Positions 14,947 through 22,157 of a DNA stretch of 39,215 nucleotides are shown one piece after another. Origin of the DNA: Acidobacteriota bacterium (lineage in GTDB: Bacteria; Acidobacteriota; Terriglobia; Acidiferrales; UBA7541); NCBI GenBank assembly GCA_013286465.1, contig JABDFR010000020.1, positions 6,613-45,827 of the forward strand, written 5' to 3'. The number at the start of each line of letters is the position of its first letter. The first letter of the stretch is position 1. The translations under genes and the position numbers were made by a program. Under the pieces are notes generated by a model. It was given only the letters and a program-made list of their open reading frames with translations, did not search any database and was not told where the DNA came from.

Positions 14947-16665
14947 ATGTCTTCAGCGCGATCCACGCCCGTCACCCTCACCACCGTCGCCGTGATTTTT
15001 TCGCTAGCCGCACTCCCCGCACAAAAAAAAACGGCCCAGCCCAACCCCGCCAATCCCTACAGCGTCCAATTCGCCGACGTGACCGCCCAAAGCGGCATCC
15101 ATTTCCACCACGTGCGCGCCGCCAGCGATCAAAAGCTCTACCTCGAAACCATGGGCGCAGGCGCAGGCTGGATCGACTACAACCAGGACGGCTACCTCGA
15201 CGCCATCCTGATCAACAGTGGCTACACTCCCTTTTTCCACCCGCCCGCCGCCCCGCAACCAGCCCTCTATCGCAATAATCGCGATGGCACGTTCACAGAC
15301 GTAACCGCCGCCTCGGGAATCCACAGCGACGGCACATTCTTCTTCGGCGTAGCCGTAGGCGATTACGATAACGACGGCTATCCGGACATCTACATGACCG
15401 GCTATCGCCACAGCGTCCTCTATCACAACAATGGCGACGGCACTTTCACGGACATCACCGCGAAAGCCGGCGTAGGCGACGATGGCAACTGGGCCACCGC
15501 AGCCGGCTGGTTCGATTACGACCACGATGGCAAGCTAGATCTTCTGGTCACGAATTACGTGACCTACGACGCCGATCATCCCGTCTCCTGCGGCGACAAT
15601 CGCCCCGGCTACCGCGCCTACTGCCATCCCGACAGTTTCCCCGGCACCAGCGCCCGCCTCTACCACAATAATGGCGACGGCACCTTCACCGACGTAACCG
15701 AAAAAGCCGGCCTGACAAACAAGGATGGAAAAAGCCTAGCGGTAGTCCTAGCCGACCTAAACGGCGACGGCTGGCCCGACATCTTCATAGCCAACGACAC
15801 GCAAAGAAATTTCATCTACCTAAATAACGGCGACGGCACATTCCGCGACGTGACCTACACCTCCGGCGCCGGCTTCAGCGAAGAAGGGAAGCCCGAAGCA
15901 GGCATGAGCGCCGACGCCGCCGATCTGCGCAATCTAAATCGCTACGATCTGTTCGTAAGCCACCTGGATTTCGAACTGAATCGCCTTTATCGCTCCAACG
16001 GCGACGGCACCTACACTGACGCCACCATCCAAAGCGGGCTAGCCAAAACGAATTATCTAAACAGCAGCTTCGGCGCCCGTTTCTTCGATTTCGACAACGA
16101 CGGCTGGCGCGACCTGCTAGTAATCAACGGCCACATCCTGGACAACATCCCGCTCTATCACCCCGACGTAAAATACGCCGAATCCAAAAAGCTCTATCGC
16201 AACACCGGCGATGGAAAATTCGCAGATGCCAGCATCACGCAACCGGCCGCTTTTCTAGCCCCGAAAGTAGGCAGAGGCCTGGCGGTGGGCGACTACGACA
16301 ACGACGGCTGGCAAGACTTCCTGGTGAATAACAACGGCGAGGACGCCCAACTCTTCCGCAACGAAGGCGCAACATCCCCAACCGCAGCAAAAAATCACTG
16401 GCTAGCTATCAAGCTGGTAGGTACAAAAAGCAACCGCGACGGAATCGGCGCCACAATAAAATTAACTGCAAGAAATCTCACCCTCTACGATCAATCTAAA
16501 GGCGGCATGAGCTACTGTTCAGCCCAAGACCCCCGCCTATATTTCGGCCTAGGCGATCGCACCCAAGTAGACAAAATCGAAATCCAATGGCCCAGCGGAA
16601 TCCACCAAACGCTAGAAAAAGTACCCACCAACCAAATAATCACAATAAAAGAAGCATCCCAGTAG
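14947..16665 (+). CDS. Secreted CRTAC1/ASPIC-UnbV repeat protein
   Basis: 572 residues with a signal peptide at 1-26 (TTVAVIFSLAALPA). Between about 75 and 460 there are seven or more FG-GAP/VCBS calcium loops (DYNQDGYLDAIL, DYDNDGYPDIYM, DYDHDGKLDLLV, DLNGDGWPDIFI, DFDNDGWRDLLV, DYDNDGWQDFLV) interspersed with NNGDGTFTDVT motifs, which should build a seven-bladed propeller. A conserved cysteine pair (SCGDN...AYCHP) lies near 215-228. Residues about 490-565 are the ASPIC/UnbV domain (NHWLAIKLVGTKSNRDGIGA, LYFGLGD, IEIQWPSG). It is a close relative of the gene at the left edge. The family is extracytoplasmic, probably an adhesion or binding module. The final codons CAG TAG belong to the GTAG repeat that follows. 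Confidence 0.92.
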   Translation: MSSARSTPVTLTTVAVIFSLAALPAQKKTAQPNPANPYSVQFADVTAQSGIHFHHVRAASDQKLYLETMGAGAGWIDYNQDGYLDAILINSGYTPFFHPPAAPQPALYRNNRDGTFTDVTAASGIHSDGTFFFGVAVGDYDNDGYPDIYMTGYRHSVLYHNNGDGTFTDITAKAGVGDDGNWATAAGWFDYDHDGKLDLLVTNYVTYDADHPVSCGDNRPGYRAYCHPDSFPGTSARLYHNNGDGTFTDVTEKAGLTNKDGKSLAVVLADLNGDGWPDIFIANDTQRNFIYLNNGDGTFRDVTYTSGAGFSEEGKPEAGMSADAADLRNLNRYDLFVSHLDFELNRLYRSNGDGTYTDATIQSGLAKTNYLNSSFGARFFDFDNDGWRDLLVINGHILDNIPLYHPDVKYAESKKLYRNTGDGKFADASITQPAAFLAPKVGRGLAVGDYDNDGWQDFLVNNNGEDAQLFRNEGATSPTAAKNHWLAIKLVGTKSNRDGIGATIKLTARNLTLYDQSKGGMSYCSAQDPRLYFGLGDRTQVDKIEIQWPSGIHQTLEKVPTNQIITIKEASQ

Positions 16666-16730
16666 GGGAGGGTGCTTTCTTGCTCGCCAGTCCGCCTAGG
16701 CGGAGCGCGAGCCCTCCCGCTTTTCGGCCC
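16662..16730 (+). repeat. GTAG hairpin repeat, copy 3 of 8, carrying a stop codon
   Basis: The TAG of GTAGGGGAGGG at 16662 is the stop codon of the ASPIC gene. The element has nested stems GGGAGGG/CCCTCCC, GCTCGC/GCGAGC and TCCGCC/GGCGGA and ends TTTTCGGCCC, so it could also terminate transcription. Confidence 0.88.
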
Positions 16731-16812
16731 CCGCACTTTGTCAGTTCGTGGCGTCTAATCAAATCAGGGCAAAGAACCTGCCCTCCAGGCAGAGATCGAA
16801 AAGGAGTACACC

Positions 16813-17349
16813 ATGCTAAATAAATCCCTATTCCTAATCCTCGCGCTATTGATTCCAAGCGCAGCAAAAGCCCAATCCCCCTCAAGCGACTCGCAATACC
16901 TCCACGACCTGCTAGCCGAAGTCCATCAACTCCGCCACGAACTACAAACCACCACGGTAGCGCTACAAAGGTCCCAAATCCTCCTACACCGTCTCGACCT
17001 CCAAGAAAACGCCGTCAACCGCGCCACCGAGCGCCGCGACGCAGCCCAAGCCAAACTCACCGAACTCCAAGACACCCGCAAAGAAATGGCCGAATTCGTA
17101 AAACAAGGCGACGATCAATCCGACAACAACAACAAAACCGGCGATGAAACCAGCGCCCGCCAAACCGCCCTAATGATGCTCCCCCAAATGAAAGCCAGGC
17201 TCCAATCCCTAGACGACGATGAGCAACAAGCCCAAATCAAGCTGACCGAAGCCGAAGAGCAACTCCGCCTAGAGCAAGCCAAGCTAGGCGAACTTGAATC
17301 CCAGCTAGACCGCCTAGACAAATCTCTGGAAGACAGCGCGCGCCAATAG
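16813..17349 (+). CDS. Secreted coiled-coil protein of unknown function
   Basis: 178 residues with a clear ribosome binding site (AAGGAG, seven bases before the ATG). Residues 1-20 are a signal peptide (LFLILALLIPSAAKA). The remainder is strongly charged and helical, rich in Gln, Glu, Lys and Leu with heptad spacing, in two coiled-coil blocks: about 30-98 and 118-175. They are separated by an Asn/Asp-rich linker (QGDDQSDNNNKTGDE). No catalytic motif is seen. It is probably a periplasmic structural or scaffold protein. I do not recognise a family. It lies between the ASPIC gene and the CPBP protease on the same strand, but the repeat at 16662-16730 separates it from the former. Confidence 0.75.
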   Translation: MLNKSLFLILALLIPSAAKAQSPSSDSQYLHDLLAEVHQLRHELQTTTVALQRSQILLHRLDLQENAVNRATERRDAAQAKLTELQDTRKEMAEFVKQGDDQSDNNNKTGDETSARQTALMMLPQMKARLQSLDDDEQQAQIKLTEAEEQLRLEQAKLGELESQLDRLDKSLEDSARQ

Positions 17350-17424
17350 CGATACATCTGGCACTCTTATGCGTAGATATCTTACGGACTCACAAAAGCA
17401 ATCGAGCCCAGCTCGAAAGTCAAA

Positions 17425-18144
17425 ATGGCAACGCACAACGCCGCAAACTCCGCTCCGCAACCAAACGGCCTGATCGCCAACCCGTGGCACACGCTCTTCG
17501 TCGGGGTAGTCGTCGCGTTCTGGGCCTATCGCGCCACGTATAACGCCGCGCAAGCGCGCACCGGCCTCGGTCCTGGCCGCCCGCACATGTATTTGCGCAC
17601 CATGCTTTTCGAATGGCTGCTGCTCGCGATCGTAATTTTCGGCGTGCGCCAACACGGCGGTTCGCTTCAAACCATCTTCGGCCAACGCTGGCGCTCGCTC
17701 GTAGAAATGCTGCGCGACGTAGCTCTCGGAATCGCGCTGATGATAGCCTCGAGCGTCTTGGTCTCCATCGTCAGTGCTCTCGAGCACGACACTTCTTCCA
17801 CCGAATCCGTCCGCTTCCTGATTCCGCAGTCTCCTCTCGAAATGTTTCTCTGGATTGCACTCTCCATCACCGCAGGAATTTGCGAGGAAGCGGTCTACCG
17901 CGGCTATTTCCAGCGTCAGTTCGCCGCGCTTAGCAAAAACGTCCCCGCCGGCATCATCCTATCGGGCGCCTCATTCGGCGCCGTCCATCTGTATCAAGGG
18001 TGGCGCCGCGCCCTGGCCATCGCGTTCATGGGCATCCTGCTCGGCCTGGTGGCACAATGGCGCAAATCCGTGCGCCCCGGCATGTTCGCCCACGCCATCC
18101 AGGACTCGATCGCCCCGCTCCTTTTCAAACTCGCGCCTCACTGA
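17425..18144 (+). CDS. CPBP-family intramembrane metalloprotease (CAAX/Abi-like)
   Basis: 239 residues with about six hydrophobic helices. The family's catalytic motifs are all present: EEAVYRGYFQRQ at 154-165 (Glu154, Glu155 and Arg159), FGAVHLYQG with His188, and FAHAIQDS with His223. Known members cleave membrane-associated peptides or prenylated proteins inside the bilayer; bacterial ones serve in bacteriocin immunity, peptide processing or regulation. The substrate here is unknown. The ATG at 17425 has only a weak upstream GAAAG. A gap of 75 bases after the coiled-coil gene allows co-transcription. Confidence 0.9.
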   Translation: MATHNAANSAPQPNGLIANPWHTLFVGVVVAFWAYRATYNAAQARTGLGPGRPHMYLRTMLFEWLLLAIVIFGVRQHGGSLQTIFGQRWRSLVEMLRDVALGIALMIASSVLVSIVSALEHDTSSTESVRFLIPQSPLEMFLWIALSITAGICEEAVYRGYFQRQFAALSKNVPAGIILSGASFGAVHLYQGWRRALAIAFMGILLGLVAQWRKSVRPGMFAHAIQDSIAPLLFKLAPH

Positions 18145-18160
18145 TGGCCGAGTGTCCTCA

Positions 18161-18230
18161 GTAGGGGAGGTTGCTTTCCTGTCCGCCAGTCCGCGTAGGC
18201 GGAGAGGAAGTCCTCCCGCCTTTCGGCCCC
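18161..18230 (+). repeat. GTAG hairpin repeat, copy 4 of 8
   Basis: Starts GTAGGGGAGGTTGCTTTCC and ends TCCTCCCGCCTTTCGGCCCC; the central stem here reads TCCGCGTAGGCGGA with a mismatch. It lies between convergent genes, where it may end both transcripts. Confidence 0.88.
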
Positions 18231-18258
18231 GAAGTTGCGCACAGTTTGTCCAAGGCAC

Positions 18259-20124
18259 TCATCGCAAGTGAGTGCGCGATATTGCCAACTCGCGCCCACG
18301 AAGCGCCCGTTCCTGTGAAGGCGCGATCGCCAGCGCCGCGTCGAACTGCTGAATCGCCTCGGCCGCGTGACCGTACTGCAGCAATAATTCCCCAAAATCA
18401 TCTCGGAGATCCGCTTCGCGAGGCGAGCCCTCAGTCACCCAACGAAAATTCTCCAAAGCCTCCTCTATTTTCCCGGCTCTAACCAGTGCCCGAGCCAAAT
18501 CCAACCGCCCCTGCAAATCATCTGGCTTCAAGGACACCGCCGTGCGCCATTGCTCAATCGCCTCAGGAAAACGCCCCACCGCCTCCAACGCCGCCCCAAG
18601 AAATCGTCGCGCCTCCTCGTGCCGAGGATTCAACTCCACAGCCTCCCGCAACACAGCAACAGCCCCAGCCGGCTCAAGTCGCGCTAACAACAAAGCGCCC
18701 AAAGAAATACGCGCATCAAAATCGTCCCGGTATTTCTCTACGCGATGCCGCAACAACGCCGCCTCAATTTCAATGCGCGCGTCGGCGTCTCCATCGCGCG
18801 GCAAGAGCTGCAACCACAAATGCGCCATCTCATCCGCAGCCTGATTTCCTCCCAACACACGCCGCGCCGGCGAATTCGGATTCCGCGGATTCTCACCAGA
18901 ATTGTCATATCGCCAGCGCATGGAAATCATGCTGCCCTTAGGCAAAAAGACCGCCGCCCGATAGTGATAAACCGCCTGCCAATCCGGATTCCAGTCGCGA
19001 ATGCGTATCAACCATTTCCGCTGGCCATCAGGCAAAGTCGCATAGGCATCCATAGCGCGCCCAAGATAGTGTGCGTGCGGATAAACGGCGAGCACATCGA
19101 CATCCCGCGGCAATCGAAAATCATCGCCCACAACAAAATCGCGATCCCCCGCCGGAATATCGAGCGCGTCATCATTCTCCAATTCAATCAGCAAAGGAAA
19201 GCGCTCCGGCGACTTGTCCGTAAAATAAAGCCCGATTGAAGGCTTGGCCTCCGCCGCCATCCCCATAGGCATAAAGTGCGCGTTCAAAACCAAATCAGCC
19301 TCAGGATCCAACCGCCAGGCCAGCCCGTCCGGCTCAACCCACGGCGCTCCGCCAGGCTTCCAAAATAAAAAGTGCCCAGGGATATCAAAAGGACTGTGCT
19401 CGAGCGGAATATCCATCCCGGGAAATCCGCCACCGCGCACAGCCTCCTCCCGCCGTGCCGAGCCCGCGCGATCCACCACCACATTGGCATGATGAATCAC
19501 GCTCATATCGCTGCCCGGATGCACCTCAATCGCCCGAACGTATCGCGCACTCTTCAGCCCAGGCGAAAGAATAAAATTCCAGAACACGTCGGAACCGGAA
19601 GCGGGCACAGTGATCGCCCGTTCAGCGTCCAAAATCAAATCCGGTTGGCCTAACTGCCATCCTCCAGCAAACACTGGCGCCGCCGGGAGCTCGGAAGCCG
19701 GCCCCTCCGGCGCCCCACCGCGCACCCATTCCGAGATCATCCGAATCTGTGATTCGCTAAGGCGGTTCTCGCCAACGAAATCGCCATACGCGGGTTCAGG
19801 AAGCCACGGCGGCATGAACCGGCTGCGCGTGGCTTTCTCGATGTCAACCGCCCGCCGCTTAACGTCCTCATAAGTAAGCAGCGAAAAGGGCGCTGCTCCG
19901 CGCAGTGCGGAGTCGCGATCCGAATGATGGCAGGAAGCGCAATGCTCATAAATAGTCGGAGCAATATCGCGTCCAAATGTAAGCGTCGAAGAATTTTGCG
20001 TACGCGCAACGGTCGCGTGCGAAGAAATCGCCGGGCCGGAAAAAAGCGCGGCCTGAGGCCGCGCCGCGAAAAGCGCTAGCCCCATCACCGTGCCGATTCC
20101 GAAGAGAATTATCTTCGCGTACAT
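18259..20124 (-). CDS. Cytochrome c fused to a PHM-like copper type II monooxygenase domain and TPRs
   Basis: 621 residues. Signal peptide at 1-25. A single cytochrome c motif, CASCH, at 62-66. Residues about 160-445 match the copper type II ascorbate-dependent monooxygenase layout known from peptidylglycine alpha-hydroxylating monooxygenase: His211-His212 (VIHHANVVV), His283 (NAHFMPMG), the HAH pair 350/352 (YPHAHYLGRAMDAYA) and Met433 (DEMAHLWLQ). These would supply all six ligands of the two copper sites. Residues about 455-605 are TPR repeats. The domain order suggests the heme delivers electrons to the copper centre in place of ascorbate, which is inference. The substrate is unknown. The protein should be periplasmic. 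The upstream gap has no obvious promoter. Confidence 0.85.
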   Translation of the reverse strand: MYAKIILFGIGTVMGLALFAARPQAALFSGPAISSHATVARTQNSSTLTFGRDIAPTIYEHCASCHHSDRDSALRGAAPFSLLTYEDVKRRAVDIEKATRSRFMPPWLPEPAYGDFVGENRLSESQIRMISEWVRGGAPEGPASELPAAPVFAGGWQLGQPDLILDAERAITVPASGSDVFWNFILSPGLKSARYVRAIEVHPGSDMSVIHHANVVVDRAGSARREEAVRGGGFPGMDIPLEHSPFDIPGHFLFWKPGGAPWVEPDGLAWRLDPEADLVLNAHFMPMGMAAEAKPSIGLYFTDKSPERFPLLIELENDDALDIPAGDRDFVVGDDFRLPRDVDVLAVYPHAHYLGRAMDAYATLPDGQRKWLIRIRDWNPDWQAVYHYRAAVFLPKGSMISMRWRYDNSGENPRNPNSPARRVLGGNQAADEMAHLWLQLLPRDGDADARIEIEAALLRHRVEKYRDDFDARISLGALLLARLEPAGAVAVLREAVELNPRHEEARRFLGAALEAVGRFPEAIEQWRTAVSLKPDDLQGRLDLARALVRAGKIEEALENFRWVTEGSPREADLRDDFGELLLQYGHAAEAIQQFDAALAIAPSQERALRGRELAISRTHLR

Positions 20125-20636
20125 GAAGTCATCTCATCAATAAGTTCGAAGGCGAATTGGAGTGCTCGCAGTAAATCCCGGCCCCAACGACGTCACACCG
20201 CGCATGGTCCACAGTGAAAAACGCGAAGGATGCGTCCGGGGTTACAAAAATTGAAGCAGCTGAACTATCGGTCTCGAAGGCGCTAAATTCTCCTGGTCGG
20301 ACGCGTTTGCGGCTAATCGCTGATCGACCAATTTGCGACTTCATTGCGATTAGAAATTGAGTTGCCCTTTGTTTTCAATGGGATAGCGCGATTTCTAATC
20401 GTTTTCATTTCGATTAGAATTTCGATTAGAGACTGGCGGGTTGGGCTGGAGGGGTGTATTTCGTGAGGAGGCGGAGAGGCGCATTCGCAATTTTCCGAGC
20501 TCAAGTTAGCAAAGAACGGAGACAAAGCACATGGAATTGAGCGCGGAAATACGGAGGAAACGTATTGGGCGGCAGAAGCTGGTACTGAGCGGCGAGAGTA
20601 CGACGGCGGGCACGTAAGGACCCTGTTTTGGAGAAG
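20125..20636. other. 512-base gap without a convincing gene
   Basis: The gap holds five CGATTAG motifs (20313-20429, listed separately). A minus-strand frame at 20344-20129 of 71 codons ends just before the cytochrome/monooxygenase gene, and another at 20525-20313 reads through the motif cluster. Neither has a ribosome binding site or a family I recognise, so I leave them uncalled. The rest (20430-20636) shows nothing recognisable. Confidence 0.5.
20313..20429. promoter_or_regulatory. Cluster of five CGATTAG motifs
   Basis: CGATTAG occurs on the plus strand at 20347, 20411 and 20423, and as CTAATCG at 20313-20319 and 20395-20401. Three sites extend to GATTAGAAAT or GATTAGAAT. The inverted and direct spacing resembles an array of regulator-binding sites. 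Confidence 0.45.
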
Positions 20637-21881
20637 CTACTGATCGAGTCGCAGCTGCATCGCGCGGAAATCGAGCGTGAACCCTGAAATCAAGGCATCC
20701 GTTCCGAGCGTTCCGTCCCGGTAACCCTTGTCTCCAGTGGGCTGCTGGCCGGTCAGAGTGACCTTCGTCAATTCCTCGGTGCGTCCGAGCATGTCCAGGC
20801 GAAGTCTGGGAAGGACCTGACTCTTGCGGGTCACCACGCCGCCCGCGCCGGCTGTCTTATCCTGTGCACTTTTTAAAGCGGCGATTTCGTCCGGCATCAA
20901 AGCCTCCCGGAAGGAAGGATTCAGGGCGGTTGCGTTTGCTCCCGTATCGAGAACCATTTCGAGCCGCCGGCAGCCGTGCCGCACGTCCGTAATGAGATCC
21001 CATCCATCCAGAAATAGATTGGGCTCCCCGTCTACAGTAGCTCCCTTAGCTTCGATACGAACGACGCCCTTCGCGGATATCGCCACGCGCCCTAGCGCGC
21101 GCAGAACTGGTATCCCGAGAATCCCCCGAATTTGATACTGCAACGGCCCAACGTAGAGAGCCTTGTCGGAAAGCACGAGAAAAACCACGTTTCTGAGGTG
21201 CGCGTCGGCAACTCGCAGATCGCCTGCGATGGCCACGCGAAGCGGATTCGTCTTGCCCGTGGACCCTTTGACGTATGTATTCGTTTCGCGCGGCGCGAGT
21301 CCCATTTCGGCGGCCTCAGATTCTGAAACAGTCGACCAATTGGCCCCCGTATCGAAAATCCATTTGCCCTTGTGGCCATTCACCTCCACCGGTACGTCCC
21401 AAGAGCCCAGGGGGCTGAACTCAGCTTGAGTGGCAGTCTCTTCCGCAAACTCGACAGTCTGAGGAGCGATGTCCGCCAGCGATTGATATAGCGCTCGCGA
21501 ATTCTCAGTATCGGTTCGATCGAGATCATTCAGGGGAGTCAAATGGAGTACCTCACTCAACGCAAGTGCGGCATCACCGTAGCGGCCTAGGCGTACGAGT
21601 GCGGAAGCCATTTCTTCATAGGCTTTCCGTTGCAGAACCGGATCGCTATTGGCCGCCAGGAACTTCTGCAGGTCCACAACTGCGGCTGGTTCCTGTCCGA
21701 AACGGCTTTCCACCAGCGCGCGATAGAAGAGATTTTCGGGATTATTCCAGCCTGCTTGCTGAAGTGCTTCGCGTAGTTCGAAGAACCGGTTCTTTTCCTG
21801 CAGTTGACGTAGCTGCGGGGCGTCGGCGGTAGTCAATGATAAACAGCAAATCAGTCCCAACAAGCACCGCATTGCGTTCAT
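20637..21881 (-). CDS. Secreted retropepsin-like aspartic protease with two DTG motifs and an N-terminal TPR region
   Basis: 414 residues. A signal peptide spans about 1-20. Residues 25-140 are helical with TPR-like units (LRQLQEKNRFFELREALQQAG, YGDAALALSEVLHLTPLN). Two aspartyl protease half-sites follow. The first is FDTGANWSTVS (Asp177), with GSTGK as possible flap and GILG at 253-256. The second is LDTGANATALN (Asp312), with DGTLG at 389-393. Bacterial retropepsin-like proteases normally carry one DTG and act as dimers; two in one chain imply an internal pseudo-dimer like pepsin. The site should be periplasmic. GGCGGG lies about six bases upstream of the ATG at 21881. Targets are unknown. 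The gene stands alone, divergent from the first kinase. Confidence 0.85.
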   Translation of the reverse strand: MNAMRCLLGLICCLSLTTADAPQLRQLQEKNRFFELREALQQAGWNNPENLFYRALVESRFGQEPAAVVDLQKFLAANSDPVLQRKAYEEMASALVRLGRYGDAALALSEVLHLTPLNDLDRTDTENSRALYQSLADIAPQTVEFAEETATQAEFSPLGSWDVPVEVNGHKGKWIFDTGANWSTVSESEAAEMGLAPRETNTYVKGSTGKTNPLRVAIAGDLRVADAHLRNVVFLVLSDKALYVGPLQYQIRGILGIPVLRALGRVAISAKGVVRIEAKGATVDGEPNLFLDGWDLITDVRHGCRRLEMVLDTGANATALNPSFREALMPDEIAALKSAQDKTAGAGGVVTRKSQVLPRLRLDMLGRTEELTKVTLTGQQPTGDKGYRDGTLGTDALISGFTLDFRAMQLRLDQ

Positions 21882-22102
21882 CGTACCCGCCTTTTTCCTT
21901 AAGGAACTGCCCGGTTAGACTATCGCTCCGACGATTGAGTTAGCCTCCACTTATTTGTTGTATCGACACGAAATCCCGTCGTCCATTTAGCGCGTCAACG
22001 GGGGGTTGCGACGGCGAAATCGGATACGACGGCAACGGCAAAGTCAAAAACGCCGGCTGGCAGCCTGCGCGACGAACCGCTGTGATCTAGCCCCGCCGTG
22101 GA

Positions 22103-22131
22103 TTGACTTGCCTGCGACTGCGTCCTAACAT
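22103..22131 (+). promoter_or_regulatory. Promoter of the first kinase gene
   Basis: -35 TTGACT (22103-22108), 17-base spacer, -10 TAACAT (22126-22131). The same boxes, spacing and a shared spacer end (CGTCC) occur at 25625-25653 before the second kinase. Confidence 0.65.
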
Positions 22132-22157
22132 TCGTCGCCAATGGCGGCATTCCAGCA

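Noticed and set aside
20129..20525. Two small minus-strand frames (71 and 70 codons)
   Set aside because: No ribosome binding site or family; one simply translates the CGATTAG motif array.
22007..22090. Short plus-strand frame ending in TAG with Gly/Asp-rich sequence (GEIGYDGNGKVKNAGW)
   Set aside because: It looks protein-like and may be a gene relic, but is too short and has no start or family to support a call.
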